A DNA stretch of 64,000 nt from positions 124,001 to 188,000 of the forward strand of contig CAMAQH010000003.1 of NCBI GenBank assembly GCA_945860295.1. Direction: 5' to 3'. The notes under the pieces were generated by a model. The model was not told the origin of the DNA. It searched no databases and was given only the letters and a program-made list of their open reading frames with translations. Source of the stretch: Prosthecobacter debontii (GTDB lineage Bacteria; Verrucomicrobiota; Verrucomicrobiia; Verrucomicrobiales; Verrucomicrobiaceae). The position numbers and the translations under genes were made by a program. Below are positions 8,912 to 18,800 of this stretch, in pieces. Position 1 is the stretch's first letter. Each line of letters begins with the position of its first letter.

Positions 8912-9781
8912 TCACCTCATCCCTTCCTTCACCACATCTCGCGCAGTCTTGAGCACTTCACTGCCGACACTCAACAACGCTGATCTGTCCTTCTTTTCCG
9001 GCAGAGGCGTCATTGGCGCACCATTGCCGGTGTAGGGATGAATGTTCGGGAGCGGCACTTCCTTTTTACTGGTGGCATCGACCACCGTTTTCTCGCCTGG
9101 CTTAGCGGGTTCTTCAGGCTTCTTATCTGGGGCTAGTGGCGCAGGTTTTTCGATAGCAGCGGGTTTCTCCGGCAAAGATTCAGGCGGCTTGGCTCCGGTG
9201 GTCGTCGAGGGTACTGTGCCCGCCGGTATCGGTGCGTCAGGCTTCACACGCACGGCTTTGTAGATGAGGTTGTAGTTGTGACGAATGGCCGCTGGAAAGG
9301 AAACACGTCCGGGCTCCACGATCTTTTCGCGTAGCAGTTTCGAGGACAAGTCAGCCACCAAATCCGTGCCGATTTTTACCGCGCGGTCTACATACGGCGC
9401 CGCGACGGAGGTCGAAGCTGAAGCACCGCCTTTGATCAATTCACTGCTAATCGTGCGCCCTTGCAGAGCCAGGCTGCTTTGTGCTGTGACGAGCGTTCCA
9501 TCAGCCGAGAAGCTCAGCTCAAGGCTCGCATAATCATCGCTCGCCATGAAGCCGCGCACATGATCGATGCGGATCGAAACAAAGATACCGCCATCCGGCG
9601 AAGGCGATGTTTCTGGCTGATAAGTGCGGTACACAGACTCGGAGATTTCATACTCAGCCGCCCTGCCATTACGTGCCTGCCATCCGCCCAAACTATCCCC
9701 AAGCACATCGAGATCAATTTCGACTCCGGCAAAGGCGGGTAGGGCACTGATAAGGATCAGAAAGAAGGAGCAAAGTTTCAT
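8912..9781 (-). CDS. Secreted protein of unknown function with Pro/Lys-rich tail
   Basis: 289 residues with a clear signal peptide (LCSFFLILISALPAFA, cleavage near residue 18). Residues 19-185 look like a folded domain with alternating hydrophobic strands (GGIFVSIRIDHVRGFMASDD, YASLELSFSADG). The remainder is low-complexity and rich in Pro, Lys, Glu and Ala, probably an extended linker or periplasm-spanning segment. No family is recognised. Its stop abuts the priA stop base to base. There is no operon partner on the minus strand, since the next gene upstream (9905) is divergent. The 123-bp gap between them must hold both promoters. Confidence 0.7.
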   Translation of the reverse strand: MKLCSFFLILISALPAFAGVEIDLDVLGDSLGGWQARNGRAAEYEISESVYRTYQPETSPSPDGGIFVSIRIDHVRGFMASDDYASLELSFSADGTLVTAQSSLALQGRTISSELIKGGASASTSVAAPYVDRAVKIGTDLVADLSSKLLREKIVEPGRVSFPAAIRHNYNLIYKAVRVKPDAPIPAGTVPSTTTGAKPPESLPEKPAAIEKPAPLAPDKKPEEPAKPGEKTVVDATSKKEVPLPNIHPYTGNGAPMTPLPEKKDRSALLSVGSEVLKTARDVVKEGMR

Positions 9782-9904
9782 GAGAAAGGCGGGCGGACCG
9801 ACAATAGCCGACTTTAAAGTGTTTTCAGCCTCAGGTTATTCAAGCCCTTTCATGACAGGGCTCTTGCCGAACGAACTCGGCGACTCGAAGCGTTATCACC
9901 GCCC

Positions 9905-11332
9905 ATGAATCCATCCGCAGTCACTGATCTCAAACGCCGCCATTTCCTGCGCGCCACCTTTACCGGAGCCGCCATTACGCCTGCTTTCATGTCAGCGGCG
10001 GAGGCGGAGAAAGCCATCGCCAGCAGTGCGGGCAGCTTTCATGAGCCTGCTCAGGATCTGCCGCTCGTGCAGGATGCCGATGTGATCGTCTGTGGTGCTG
10101 GCCCCGCTGGAGTCACCGCCGCCATCACCGCTGCACGCGCCGGAGCCAAAGTGCGACTCTTTGAATGGCGTGGCTGCCTAGGCGGTGTGTGGACCGCCGG
10201 CCTGCTCGGCTACTTGCTTGATTTCGACAAGCCGGGCTTTGCCAAGGAACTCACCAAGCGCCTCGATGAACGGGACGTCCGCCGAGGCACCAGTCAGAAG
10301 AGCATCTGCTACGAGCCCGAAGGCATGAAGCTCCTGCTCGAAGACATGTGTGTGGAAGCTGGTGTGAAGTTCCAACTCCACACCCGCGCCGCTGCTGCTT
10401 ACAAAGAAGCCAGCCGTCTCACCACACTCATCACCGAGTCCAAATCAGGTCGCCAGGCTTGGCGCGCGCCCGTCTTCATCGACACCACGGGCGATGGAGA
10501 TCTCGGGGCGCTCGCCGGATGCTCCTTTGAGATTGGCGAATCCAAAGCCTGTCCCTGCCAGCCGATGTCGCTGAATGCGCTCCTCGTCGCCAAAGACGCC
10601 GCTGCTTTGGCTCCATTCATCCATGGCTCAGATCCGAGCAAGCAAGATAGCATCGCCAAAGAAGCCTTCCTGGCTGAGATCAAGCGCGCTGGTTTCTTCC
10701 CTTCTTATTCCAAACCAACGCTGTGGCAGGTGCGCGACAACTTACTGCTTGTGATGATGAACCACGAATTCAGCGTCATCCCCTACGACGCCGCGCAAGT
10801 CACCGAAGCCACTGTGCGTGCCCGCAGCGAGATGAACAAGATCGTCAACGGCCTGCGCAAGCTCGGCGGCCCATGGGAAGGCATCCAGCTCGCCGCTACC
10901 GCCGAGCAGATCGGCGTGCGTGATGGACGCCGTATCGCCGGTCGTTTCACCGTCACCAAGGATGATCTCGTCAAAGGTGCACGCTATGAAGACGGCGTCG
11001 TGCGTCCCACCTTCTCCGTAGACATTCACGCCCTAACTGCCGAGCACAACAAAGAAGCTGGTTACACGAATCGCGGCATCAAAGTGCAACCGTATGACAT
11101 TCCGCTGCGTGCTCTGATCGCCAAAGAAGTCGATGGACTCATGATGGCAGGCCGCTGCATCAGTGGCGACTTCATCGCCCACGCCAGCTATCGCGTCACC
11201 GGCAACGCCGTCGCCATGGGCGAAGCCGCCGGTGTCACCGCCGCGCTCGCCGCGCAATCCAAACGCCTGCCGCATGAAGTCGCCTGGAGCGAGGGTGAGG
11301 CCAAGTTAAAGGCGATGGGACAGCGAGTGTAA
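9905..11332 (+). CDS. Tat-exported FAD-dependent oxidoreductase (FAD_oxidored family)
   Basis: 475 residues. The N-terminus has twin arginines followed by a hydrophobic stretch (KRRHFLRATFTGAAITPAFM), a Tat-like signal. The dinucleotide-binding motif is DVIVCGAGPAGVTAAITAA at about residues 60-78. The rest matches the FAD_oxidored pattern (PF12831): GGVWTAGLLGYLLD, FIDTTGDGDLGALAGC and, near the C-terminus, LMMAGRCISGDFIAHASYR. Such enzymes are abundant in Planctomycetes and Verrucomicrobia and are thought to oxidise sugars or similar compounds; the substrate here is unknown. The gene converges on the GMC oxidoreductase operon, whose last gene ends 17 bp away. It may serve the same process as that operon, but it is not co-transcribed with it. 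Confidence 0.85.
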   Translation: MNPSAVTDLKRRHFLRATFTGAAITPAFMSAAEAEKAIASSAGSFHEPAQDLPLVQDADVIVCGAGPAGVTAAITAARAGAKVRLFEWRGCLGGVWTAGLLGYLLDFDKPGFAKELTKRLDERDVRRGTSQKSICYEPEGMKLLLEDMCVEAGVKFQLHTRAAAAYKEASRLTTLITESKSGRQAWRAPVFIDTTGDGDLGALAGCSFEIGESKACPCQPMSLNALLVAKDAAALAPFIHGSDPSKQDSIAKEAFLAEIKRAGFFPSYSKPTLWQVRDNLLLVMMNHEFSVIPYDAAQVTEATVRARSEMNKIVNGLRKLGGPWEGIQLAATAEQIGVRDGRRIAGRFTVTKDDLVKGARYEDGVVRPTFSVDIHALTAEHNKEAGYTNRGIKVQPYDIPLRALIAKEVDGLMMAGRCISGDFIAHASYRVTGNAVAMGEAAGVTAALAAQSKRLPHEVAWSEGEAKLKAMGQRV

Positions 11333-11349
11333 GCGCCATTGAGTCTAGA

Positions 11350-11985
11350 TCACGCGAGTCCGACATGCTTCAGCGCCTCGATCGGCGGACCTTCAAACGT
11401 CGCGCTCGGCACGTTGCCGACGTAGCCGATGGCCTTCATGCCTTCCGGCGTGGTGTAGTAGCCACCGGCAGTGAGGTCACGGTAGCGTTTGAAGAACGAT
11501 GCGGCCTTTTTGTCCTTCGGCTTGGCGCTGGTGATGTCGTCGCAGATCGCAGTTTGTTGTTCGAGTGTAAGACTGGCGAAGACCTTCTTGAAGCAACGAA
11601 TCGCTTCATCGTCGATCCACTTCAGTCCATCGAGAATGATACGCCGATCACCCGCCTGCGCGGGATAGGGAGAGCTGATCCATTCGTCGATAAAATCGGG
11701 CACTCCCACGGCGGAAGCACTGGGTGAGGAATCATCCGCAGGAATGATCACATCACACAGGGCACGTGCGGTGCGTTGTTGCGGCTCGGTGAACGTCAGA
11801 GGCCAGACATCGCCGGGCTTGTAGATCGTGATCATGCTCGGATCAGGGCCGTAGCCTTTCGCCTTGATGGGAGCATCGGCACCAAAGGCATCGCGATCAC
11901 GCACTGCCAGGGTCGCCGTGGCGCTGAGCATCCACTGCATCGCCTTGCGACGATCCATGCGGGGAAGATTTTCGGCGCTGTTCAT
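11350..11985 (-). CDS. Gluconate 2-dehydrogenase subunit 3 family protein
   Basis: About 211 residues from the ATG at 11985. The start overlaps the TGA of the upstream GMC gene by one base (TGATG), so translational coupling is likely. The N-terminus MDRRKAMQWMLSATATLA is a Tat-like leader. The body matches the small subunit (subunit 3, PF13618) of membrane-bound GMC dehydrogenases: LTFTEPQQRTARALCDVIIP, followed by the helical region LDGLKWIDDEAIRCFKKVF and a C-terminal GGYYTTPEGMKAIGYVGN. These subunits assist export or assembly of the flavoprotein subunit. It is the last gene of operon B. An open frame extends further upstream but would lie inside the GMC gene. Confidence 0.85.
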   Translation of the reverse strand: MNSAENLPRMDRRKAMQWMLSATATLAVRDRDAFGADAPIKAKGYGPDPSMITIYKPGDVWPLTFTEPQQRTARALCDVIIPADDSSPSASAVGVPDFIDEWISSPYPAQAGDRRIILDGLKWIDDEAIRCFKKVFASLTLEQQTAICDDITSAKPKDKKAASFFKRYRDLTAGGYYTTPEGMKAIGYVGNVPSATFEGPPIEALKHVGLA

Positions 11986-13820
11986 CAGATGTTTCCTTTC
12001 TTCATTTCGTCCTTGAGGCGGTCCGCCATGCGCCATGCGAGTGCCATGATGGTGAGCGTGGGATTCTTGTCAGCCGTGCTGGCAAAGGGTGCGCCATCGG
12101 CGAGGAAGACGTTTTTCACGTCCCAGGTCTGGCTCCACGCATTCGTCACCGAAGACGCAGGATCAGCGCCCATGATCGCACCGCCGACCTCGTGGATCAC
12201 GGTGCCGCCCTGCTTCATGGATTTGAGCACATCGGCATCGGCTTTTTGCGAAATCTTACCTCCCATCGATTCGAGGATCTCGCAAATGTGCTTCTGCTGG
12301 TGCCGCACTTGGTTGATCTCGAAGTCGGTCCACTTCCAATGAAAACGCAGCACGGGGATGCCCCACTGATCCTTCAACTCGGGATCGAGTTCGCAGAAGG
12401 AGCCATCGTTCGGCAGCATGGTTCCCTGTGCGCCGAATCCCAACTGACAGCCATAGAATCGCCGCGCCTCCTCTTTGAGCCTGCGGCCATAGAGCGTCCC
12501 CGCACTACCGGACTTACTGTCGATGCCATTCAATGTGGTGAGCGACGGCATCTGCCGCCCGCTGGTAAACTCCAGATGATAGCCGCCTGGAAAACCCAGC
12601 TCGCCGTTGCGATTCTGTGCATGCATCGTCCACGGCACATACGCATGCGGCCCACCCGCACCGTCTTCGTTGTGAACCGGCATTCCTTCGAAGGCCGGGA
12701 TGTGCGCACCGACACTGCTGGAGACGGAGTCGGTGATGTATTTGCCCACTTTGCCGCTCGAGTTCGCGATGCCTTGCGGGAAGAGATTCGACTTCGAGTT
12801 CAACAACAAGCGCACCGATTCCATCGAGCCAGCCGCGAGCACAACGACGCGCCCTTTCGCATGGCCTTCGCGTCCCGTTGACTTGTCGGTGAAGGTGATG
12901 CCCGTGGCCTTGCCCTGATTGTCGATCGTCACCTCACGTGCCATCGCATTGGGAAGGATGTCGAGGTTCCCCGTCGCCAGTGCGGGCCGCAAATGCACGG
13001 TTTGCGAATCGTAGTTCGCACGAATCGAGCAACCGCGATGACAGTCCGTCGCCCAAAAGCACGGTGACCGCGTGCGCATGTGATCTGCGAGGATGCCCTG
13101 CGCCTTCTTATTCCCCGGATGCAACTTCGCCGGCAGCGTCTCCGCATCCTGCGGACGTGTCAGCACCGCGCGATGAATCGACGTGATGTGCGCGCCGACC
13201 TTTTTGCCGTGCTTCTGCGCATAAAGCTCGCCGACACGCAGCTTCGGTGCTGGCTGCAACACACCCGGCGATGAATTAGGCGAGTTCTCCAGCCCTTCAT
13301 TGGTGCCAAACACACCGATCAACATCTCGACCTTGTCATAGTAAGGCGCGACATCGTCATAACCGATCGGCCAGTCAAAGCCCGCTCCGAAACACGTGCG
13401 CGGTTTGAAATCGTAAGGGCCGTTGCGCAGCGAAATGCGCCCCCAGTGATTCGTGCGTCCTCCCATCATGCGCTGCCGCCACCACTTGAACTGATTCTCC
13501 GGCTCCGAGTTTGCATTCGTGTAGGGTTCGCCTGGAATCTCCCAGCCGCTGTTGATCGAGCAATCGTGGAAGCCGTATTGCTTGTCCGGCGTCTTTTCAC
13601 CACGCAAGGGAGCATGGCTCGGCAGTTGTAGCATCGCCACCTCCGTCGCCGGATCAAATGAGCGCCCCGCCTCCATCACCAGCACCTTCACGCCCTCCAT
13701 CGTCAGCGTGTAGGCCGTCTGCCCGCCGCCCGCACCGGAGCCGACGATGACGACATCGTAGAAGCTTTGAAGTTTGTCGGTGGTGATGACGGGCATGGCT
13801 TTGTAACGACCGAAGGTCAC
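11985..13820 (-). CDS. GMC-family FAD oxidoreductase (gluconate dehydrogenase-like large subunit)
   Basis: 611 residues. The N-terminal FAD motif is VVIVGSGAGGGQTAYTLTME. The family continues with GGRTNHWGRISLR, and the C-terminal GMC domain with FLADGAPFASTADKNPTLTI (the conserved His/Asn region of GMC enzymes). It probably oxidises a sugar, sugar acid or alcohol in the periplasm, with its partner at 11350. No signal peptide is seen, which fits export in complex with the Tat-type small subunit. The start is GTG at 13820, overlapping the DUF1552 stop (GTGA); an ATG eight codons later is the alternative. It is the second-last gene of operon B. Confidence 0.9.
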   Translation of the reverse strand: MTFGRYKAMPVITTDKLQSFYDVVIVGSGAGGGQTAYTLTMEGVKVLVMEAGRSFDPATEVAMLQLPSHAPLRGEKTPDKQYGFHDCSINSGWEIPGEPYTNANSEPENQFKWWRQRMMGGRTNHWGRISLRNGPYDFKPRTCFGAGFDWPIGYDDVAPYYDKVEMLIGVFGTNEGLENSPNSSPGVLQPAPKLRVGELYAQKHGKKVGAHITSIHRAVLTRPQDAETLPAKLHPGNKKAQGILADHMRTRSPCFWATDCHRGCSIRANYDSQTVHLRPALATGNLDILPNAMAREVTIDNQGKATGITFTDKSTGREGHAKGRVVVLAAGSMESVRLLLNSKSNLFPQGIANSSGKVGKYITDSVSSSVGAHIPAFEGMPVHNEDGAGGPHAYVPWTMHAQNRNGELGFPGGYHLEFTSGRQMPSLTTLNGIDSKSGSAGTLYGRRLKEEARRFYGCQLGFGAQGTMLPNDGSFCELDPELKDQWGIPVLRFHWKWTDFEINQVRHQQKHICEILESMGGKISQKADADVLKSMKQGGTVIHEVGGAIMGADPASSVTNAWSQTWDVKNVFLADGAPFASTADKNPTLTIMALAWRMADRLKDEMKKGNI

Positions 13821-15148
13821 ACCTCTTCCAACATCATCTTCGCATCGCCGAAGGTCTTCGGGCGCACGTCCATCTTGTCCATCATCGACATGAAGAGGCG
13901 GCAGAGCTGGCGGTCGGGCTTGTTTTTGTATTCGAGGGAACGTCCGCCTTTAAGTCGTCCGCCTGCGCCGCCGAGGACGATGATGGGGAGCTGATCGTTG
14001 TCGTGCTTGGCTCCGGCCATCATGCTGGAGCAGTGCATGAGCATGGTGTTGTCGAGCAGCGTGCGCGGGCCTTCCTGGATGGCGTCAAGCTTGCGGGCAA
14101 TGTAGGCGAGCTGCTCCATGAAGAACTGGTTAACCTTGAGAAAGTCCTCGCCGTCGCTGTGGCTGAGCAGGTGGTGGATCATGTAATCAATGCCGTGCCC
14201 GGCTTGCTGCACGCTGGGCAGGTTTGGAAAACGCAGGGCGCTGTGATCGTTGTTGAGCTTCAGCGTGGTGATGCGCGTGGTGTCCGTCTGGAAACCGAGC
14301 ACGAGCAGGTCGATCATGAGCCGCATGTGCTCGCCGATGTCCTGCGGGATACCGTCCGCAGGGCGCTTGATGTTCGGTTTATCGAGCGTCGGCCGCCAGC
14401 CTTGCAGCTCTCCGCGTTTGCCTGCGTTCTCGATACGCTTCTCCACCTCGCGCACGCTGTCGAGATACTCGTCGAGCTTGCGCTGATCGCTGCTGCTGAT
14501 GCCACGGCGTAAATCCTGCGCATCCGCGAGCACGGCATCTAGCACGCTTTTGTCCGCTGGTGATGCTTCGTCTTTGAAGAGACGATCAAACGCGAGCGCG
14601 GGGTAAAGCTCCAGCGGTGTCGGAGTCGTCGGCGAACTCCACGAAATGTGCGAGCTGTAGAGCATTGAGTAGTTCTTATGCACCGACGGATTCGATTTCT
14701 CGCAGGCCAGCACGAGGCTCGGCACCTTCGTGCTGCGGCCATACGTTTGTGCGAGGAACTGATCAAAGCTCGTGCCCGAGCGGATCTCACCACCGCTTGC
14801 GATCGGCGCTCCTGAAAGCATGTTGCCTGTCTGCGACGAGTGGATGTTTCCTTTGCGAGCTTCTTCATGATAAAGACCACGCACAAAGAGCAGCTTCTCC
14901 TTGAACTCGTTCAATGGCGCTAGCACGCGGCCAAGCTCCATCGCCTTGCCTTCGCCCTTCGCCCACCATTCCTTCGAGTGGAACCCATTGCCGGAAAACG
15001 TCACGCACAACCGCAGCGGCGCTTCGCTGGCTGGTCGGTTCTTCTTCGGCTCGTCGCCCCAGACATTGACGGACTCCATCCAAGGCAAGGCCATGGTAAC
15101 GCCCGTCCCGCGAAGGAAGGCACGACGTGAGTAGCGGTGTGTGTTCAT
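13817..15148 (-). CDS. DUF1552 family secreted protein
   Basis: 443 residues with a Tat-type leader (MNTHRYSRRAFLRGTGVTMA). The body follows the DUF1552 pattern: VTFSGNGFHSKEWW, TGNMLSGAPIASGGEIRSGT, LDEYLDSVREVEKRIENAGK and NTMLMHCSSMMAGAKHDNDQ. Members have an alkaline-phosphatase-like fold relationship with DUF1501 proteins and are nearly always encoded beside DUF1592 cytochromes. No biochemical function is established. Here it follows the PIN toxin by 21 bp and overlaps the GMC gene. It is paralogous to 41346-42722. Confidence 0.88.
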   Translation of the reverse strand: MNTHRYSRRAFLRGTGVTMALPWMESVNVWGDEPKKNRPASEAPLRLCVTFSGNGFHSKEWWAKGEGKAMELGRVLAPLNEFKEKLLFVRGLYHEEARKGNIHSSQTGNMLSGAPIASGGEIRSGTSFDQFLAQTYGRSTKVPSLVLACEKSNPSVHKNYSMLYSSHISWSSPTTPTPLELYPALAFDRLFKDEASPADKSVLDAVLADAQDLRRGISSSDQRKLDEYLDSVREVEKRIENAGKRGELQGWRPTLDKPNIKRPADGIPQDIGEHMRLMIDLLVLGFQTDTTRITTLKLNNDHSALRFPNLPSVQQAGHGIDYMIHHLLSHSDGEDFLKVNQFFMEQLAYIARKLDAIQEGPRTLLDNTMLMHCSSMMAGAKHDNDQLPIIVLGGAGGRLKGGRSLEYKNKPDRQLCRLFMSMMDKMDVRPKTFGDAKMMLEEV

Positions 15149-15169
15149 GATTTTTCGTGTGAAATGATT

Positions 15170-15556
15170 TCACCAAACTCTCGAAGCGCCCAAGGATGAA
15201 AGCGGGGTGTCTGGGGAAAGAATGGTCATGCCCGACTCGATGGCTTGAGCGGCCAAGAGTCGATCAAACGGGTCTGCATGATGCCTGGGGAGTTCTCCAC
15301 TTCGATAGATCGCAGGACTTTCGAGAGCCAGTTCCGCGACACCAAAGAAGGCCATGCGCGAAGGCAGCCAATCGCGGGGTATGCCAGGCAAGCTGAATTT
15401 TCCAGCAGAGTGCTTCATGCAGATCTCCCAGATGCTTACATCACTCAAAAAGAGAGACGTGGCGGGGGCATTGATGAGTCGCGTAGCATCGGCTGAGAGC
15501 TTCCCTTGGGGGAGCGCCAGCCAAAGAAAAGTGCATGTGTCGAGAAGGACTCTCAT
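15170..15556 (-). CDS. PIN-domain toxin (VapC-like ribonuclease)
   Basis: 128 residues. It carries the four-acid PIN pattern: Asp in MRVLLDTCTFLWL, Glu in DVSIWEIC, Asp residues in HHADPFDRLLAAQAI, and Asp in LSPDTPL. These coordinate metal for RNA cleavage. The ATG at 15556 overlaps the antitoxin stop (ATGA), the normal toxin-antitoxin arrangement, so this start is preferred over the one three codons upstream. Unusually, the pair lies inside operon B, between the cytochrome gene (ends 15833) and DUF1552 (starts 15148), with short gaps on both sides. Confidence 0.9.
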   Translation of the reverse strand: MRVLLDTCTFLWLALPQGKLSADATRLINAPATSLFLSDVSIWEICMKHSAGKFSLPGIPRDWLPSRMAFFGVAELALESPAIYRSGELPRHHADPFDRLLAAQAIESGMTILSPDTPLSSLGASRVW

Positions 15557-15795
15557 AGACCCCATTCCTTCAGTTCCTCATCGGTGAGCGGTGCAAAAGC
15601 AGAGTCAGGAATCTCCCACTTCGGATCGAGCGTCTCCCCCACTTTCGGACGCGGTTTCTGTTTCGGCTTCTTCATCGGCACGAGCATGGCTACGGCCGAT
15701 TTGCCGCGTGCGATGATGAACTCCTTCCCCATCTCAACTTCCGCGAGATAGCGAGAGAGATGGGTCTTGGCTTCGTGAGTGGTGATTGTGGTCAT
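15553..15795 (-). CDS. Phd/YefM-family antitoxin
   Basis: 80 residues from the ATG at 15795. The N-terminus MTTITTHEAKTHLSRYLAEV and FIIARGKSAVAMLVPM match the Phd/YefM DNA-binding fold. The C-terminal half is Pro/Lys-rich and acidic (DPKWEIPDSAF, LTDEELKEWGL), as expected for the disordered toxin-binding tail. The open frame extends to a TTG at 15831, but Phd proteins begin at the MTTITTHEAK region. Such antitoxins repress their own operon. The only upstream space is the 37 bp after the cytochrome gene, so it may have its own promoter there or be read from operon B. Confidence 0.88.
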   Translation of the reverse strand: MTTITTHEAKTHLSRYLAEVEMGKEFIIARGKSAVAMLVPMKKPKQKPRPKVGETLDPKWEIPDSAFAPLTDEELKEWGL

Positions 15796-15832
15796 GGCCG
15801 TCAGGATAACGTTCGGGTAAAGGTTAGTCAAC

Positions 15833-18800
15833 TTAGTCCATTCTGTGATTCCTCCCCCGCACCTCGCGGAACTGCGGACTGCGCACGATCAAATCGACCA
15901 GCGTGCCGATACGAAGGTCACTCTTCACCATCGTTTCGATCAGCGGTTTGTCGGAGAGTTGCACGCTGCGGCCGAGGGCGTAGCCGAGAAGTTTGCGGCT
16001 GAATTGGCGCAGGAAATCATCGTGGCGTTTCGTGAGCAGATAGTCGCAGAGGTCGGCGAGGCCATCGACGGCGGTGCCGTCGGGCAAGGTGGTCTTAGTG
16101 TCGGCTTGGCGAGCGCGGCCGATGGCGTCGAAGCCTTCAAGCGCGAAACCGAAGGGATCGATGCGTTTGTGGCAGCCCATGCAGTTCTCATCGCGGCTGT
16201 GTCGCTCGATAAGTTGGCGCTCGGTAAGGTTGGCGGGGGCTTCTTCGGGTAAGGTGGGCACGCCTCTGGGTGGCGTGGGCAGTTTATCTCCGAGGATGAC
16301 TTCACTAAGCCAAGTGCCGCGCAGGATGGCGCTCGTACGTGAGGCTCCGGCTTGTTTGGCGAGTGTGGCGGCAAAGCCGAGGATGCCACCGCGGCCTTGA
16401 GCATTGAGACCGTCGATACGGTGCCAATCAGACGTGGAATTTGACAGGAGAATGGGGACAGGAGAATTTTTCAAAGGATTCTTTTGTCCCCATTCTTCTG
16501 TCGACATCCCATAATGTTTTGCGAGTTCGGCGTTCACAAACGTGTGATCGGCATCGAGCAGCGAAAGCACACTGCGGTTGTTTTGGATGAGGTCGATGAA
16601 GAAGCGGGTGACTTCTTCCTGCATGTCGTCGCGTAGATCGAGGAAGGTGGGGAAGTGGCGCTCGCTCTTTTCATCGAGCGTGGCGACATCACGCACATGC
16701 AGCCACTGGCAACCAAACTCGGTGGCGAGGCGGCGCACTTTGTCGCTCTTGAGCATGCGTTGGGCTTGAGCAGGAATTTCTTCGATTTTGGCGGAGCGGA
16801 GTTCGTCATCGGGTGCGGAGGACCACAAAAAGTAGCTGAGCCGCGTGGCGAGTTCTTGCTGGCTCACGGGGCCGGTTTTCTCGGGTGCTTTTTCGCCACG
16901 ATACAAAAGCGCGGGCGAAGTGAGCACGCGCACGAGCATCAAACGCGGCGGGAAGGTTTTCAGCACGTTGATTTCCTTCTCGCTGAGCGGACGTCGCCAC
17001 GCCATTGCCGCGAAATCGATCGCGGCCTGTCGTTGCGTGGCAACTGCGGTCTTTTGCTGCTCTTTGAAGGCGGCTGCGGCTTTGAGAATTGGCTGACGCA
17101 TCGGCTCGAAGGCACTGGGCTTCGCATCCTGTGTGGCGAATTGAAAAAGCTGCTCAAAGACATCGACTTGCTTCAGTGGCGACTCGTTGACGAAGTGCAG
17201 TTCGTCCCACCAACGATCGAGTTCGCGAGATTCGGCTTCGGAGAGCATGAGACGATTCAAAGGCTCGTCTTCGCGATGAAACAGCGTCAGCGTGACAACC
17301 TCGTCCACCGGCACGATGCGTGAGTAACACAGTGCGATGGGGAAAAGGGCGCGGAAGTCGTCGAAGGCGGCTTCAAATCGTTTCCGAGCGTCGCTGCCAT
17401 CATTGACGATCACTGGCGCACTTTGCTGCGTGACGAGATTGTTGTCGCTCCACTGACCGCTTTTCTGCGCGGACTCGGATTTGCCAGCGACGAGGCTCGT
17501 GGTGGCCGGCGGCTTCTCGGTGAGCACCTGCATCTGCACGCTGCCGCTGGTTTTGGAGGACAGTCTGCCGGTGACGACGAACTCCGTGCCATTGGCGAGA
17601 GCAGCGGGGATTTTCACTTCAATGACAGACGGCGCTTTAGCTTTCAGATCGTTCGTATCAGTCTGATCCAACCGATCATTCACAAACGGACGCAACAGCG
17701 GACTGTTCAGCGGAAAGTCCTTCTCCAAATGCTGCCGCACTTTCGCAGCGAGTTCAGCTGATGGTTTCTTCCGCCATTCAGCGATGGGCGCGGGCACATC
17801 GGGTGCGGATTCGAACGTTGCGGGTTGGCTCAGGAAATGCCACGCGCCATGTGGATTGCCTTTGAGGATATTCGGTGAGACATCCTTCGCGAGATCCCAA
17901 GTCTTCAAGCCATCGCTAAGTGTGAGATTCACCGCCGTGAGGTCACAGGCGTGGTTGCCATCGCGCGGGCCGATGACGAGGGCAATGACCTGACCGGCCT
18001 CGACGCGCACATTTTCAAACGGCCCCATCGGCAAAACGGGCGCGCCTTTTGTGACACCGCCGGCGAGCACTTCGCTGGTGTCACCGCGACGCACTTCGAG
18101 CGCCCAAGTGACGCCGTTGCCGCACTCGGGATGCGCATCGGCCACATCGCCTTGAATGCGGAGTGTGCCCGGCTTTTCACAACGCCATGCGATGACCGAG
18201 GCGCGTGTCGGCGAGGGATGCGTGGCGATGCTGTGGGCCTTCATCACGCCTGGCGTGCGCACGGTGGTATCAGAAGAGTTTGCCCACACGTTGAGCGCCT
18301 GCTCGCCCTGCCAGCCTTGGATGAAGTTATAGTCTGGCGTGCTCTTCATCTGCTTCGTGAGCAGCGGTTCGAGCTTGGTAGTGCCGTAGCCGAGATATTC
18401 GCGCCACGCGGTCATCAAAGCGGGATCAGCATCGTCCTTGCCATTGGCGATGGCATTCAGGCAAGCCTCTGTGCTCGCGATGATCTTCGTGCGTTGCTCT
18501 TCCAAATGCTTCACGAGTGCCGGGAGGCCGCTGATCGGCAAATCAGGCCGACCAGGAGCAATCAGCCGCGCATTCTGCCAGATCACCTCATCATGAGCGC
18601 TGCCATCACCCGCGTCAGTGGTGGTCAAATAAAGCGTCACGTCGCGATCTGAAGTGAGTTTCACGCGCATCTCATGCTGCGGCACCAGTGGCGTCACTGG
18701 CTCTTGCCAGGCCTTGGGGCCATTTTCTTTGCCGATGTGGCCGACGCTCGCAAAGCGCCACAGCACTTTCTGCCATGGCTCGATGTCGGCAGCGGTCAGC

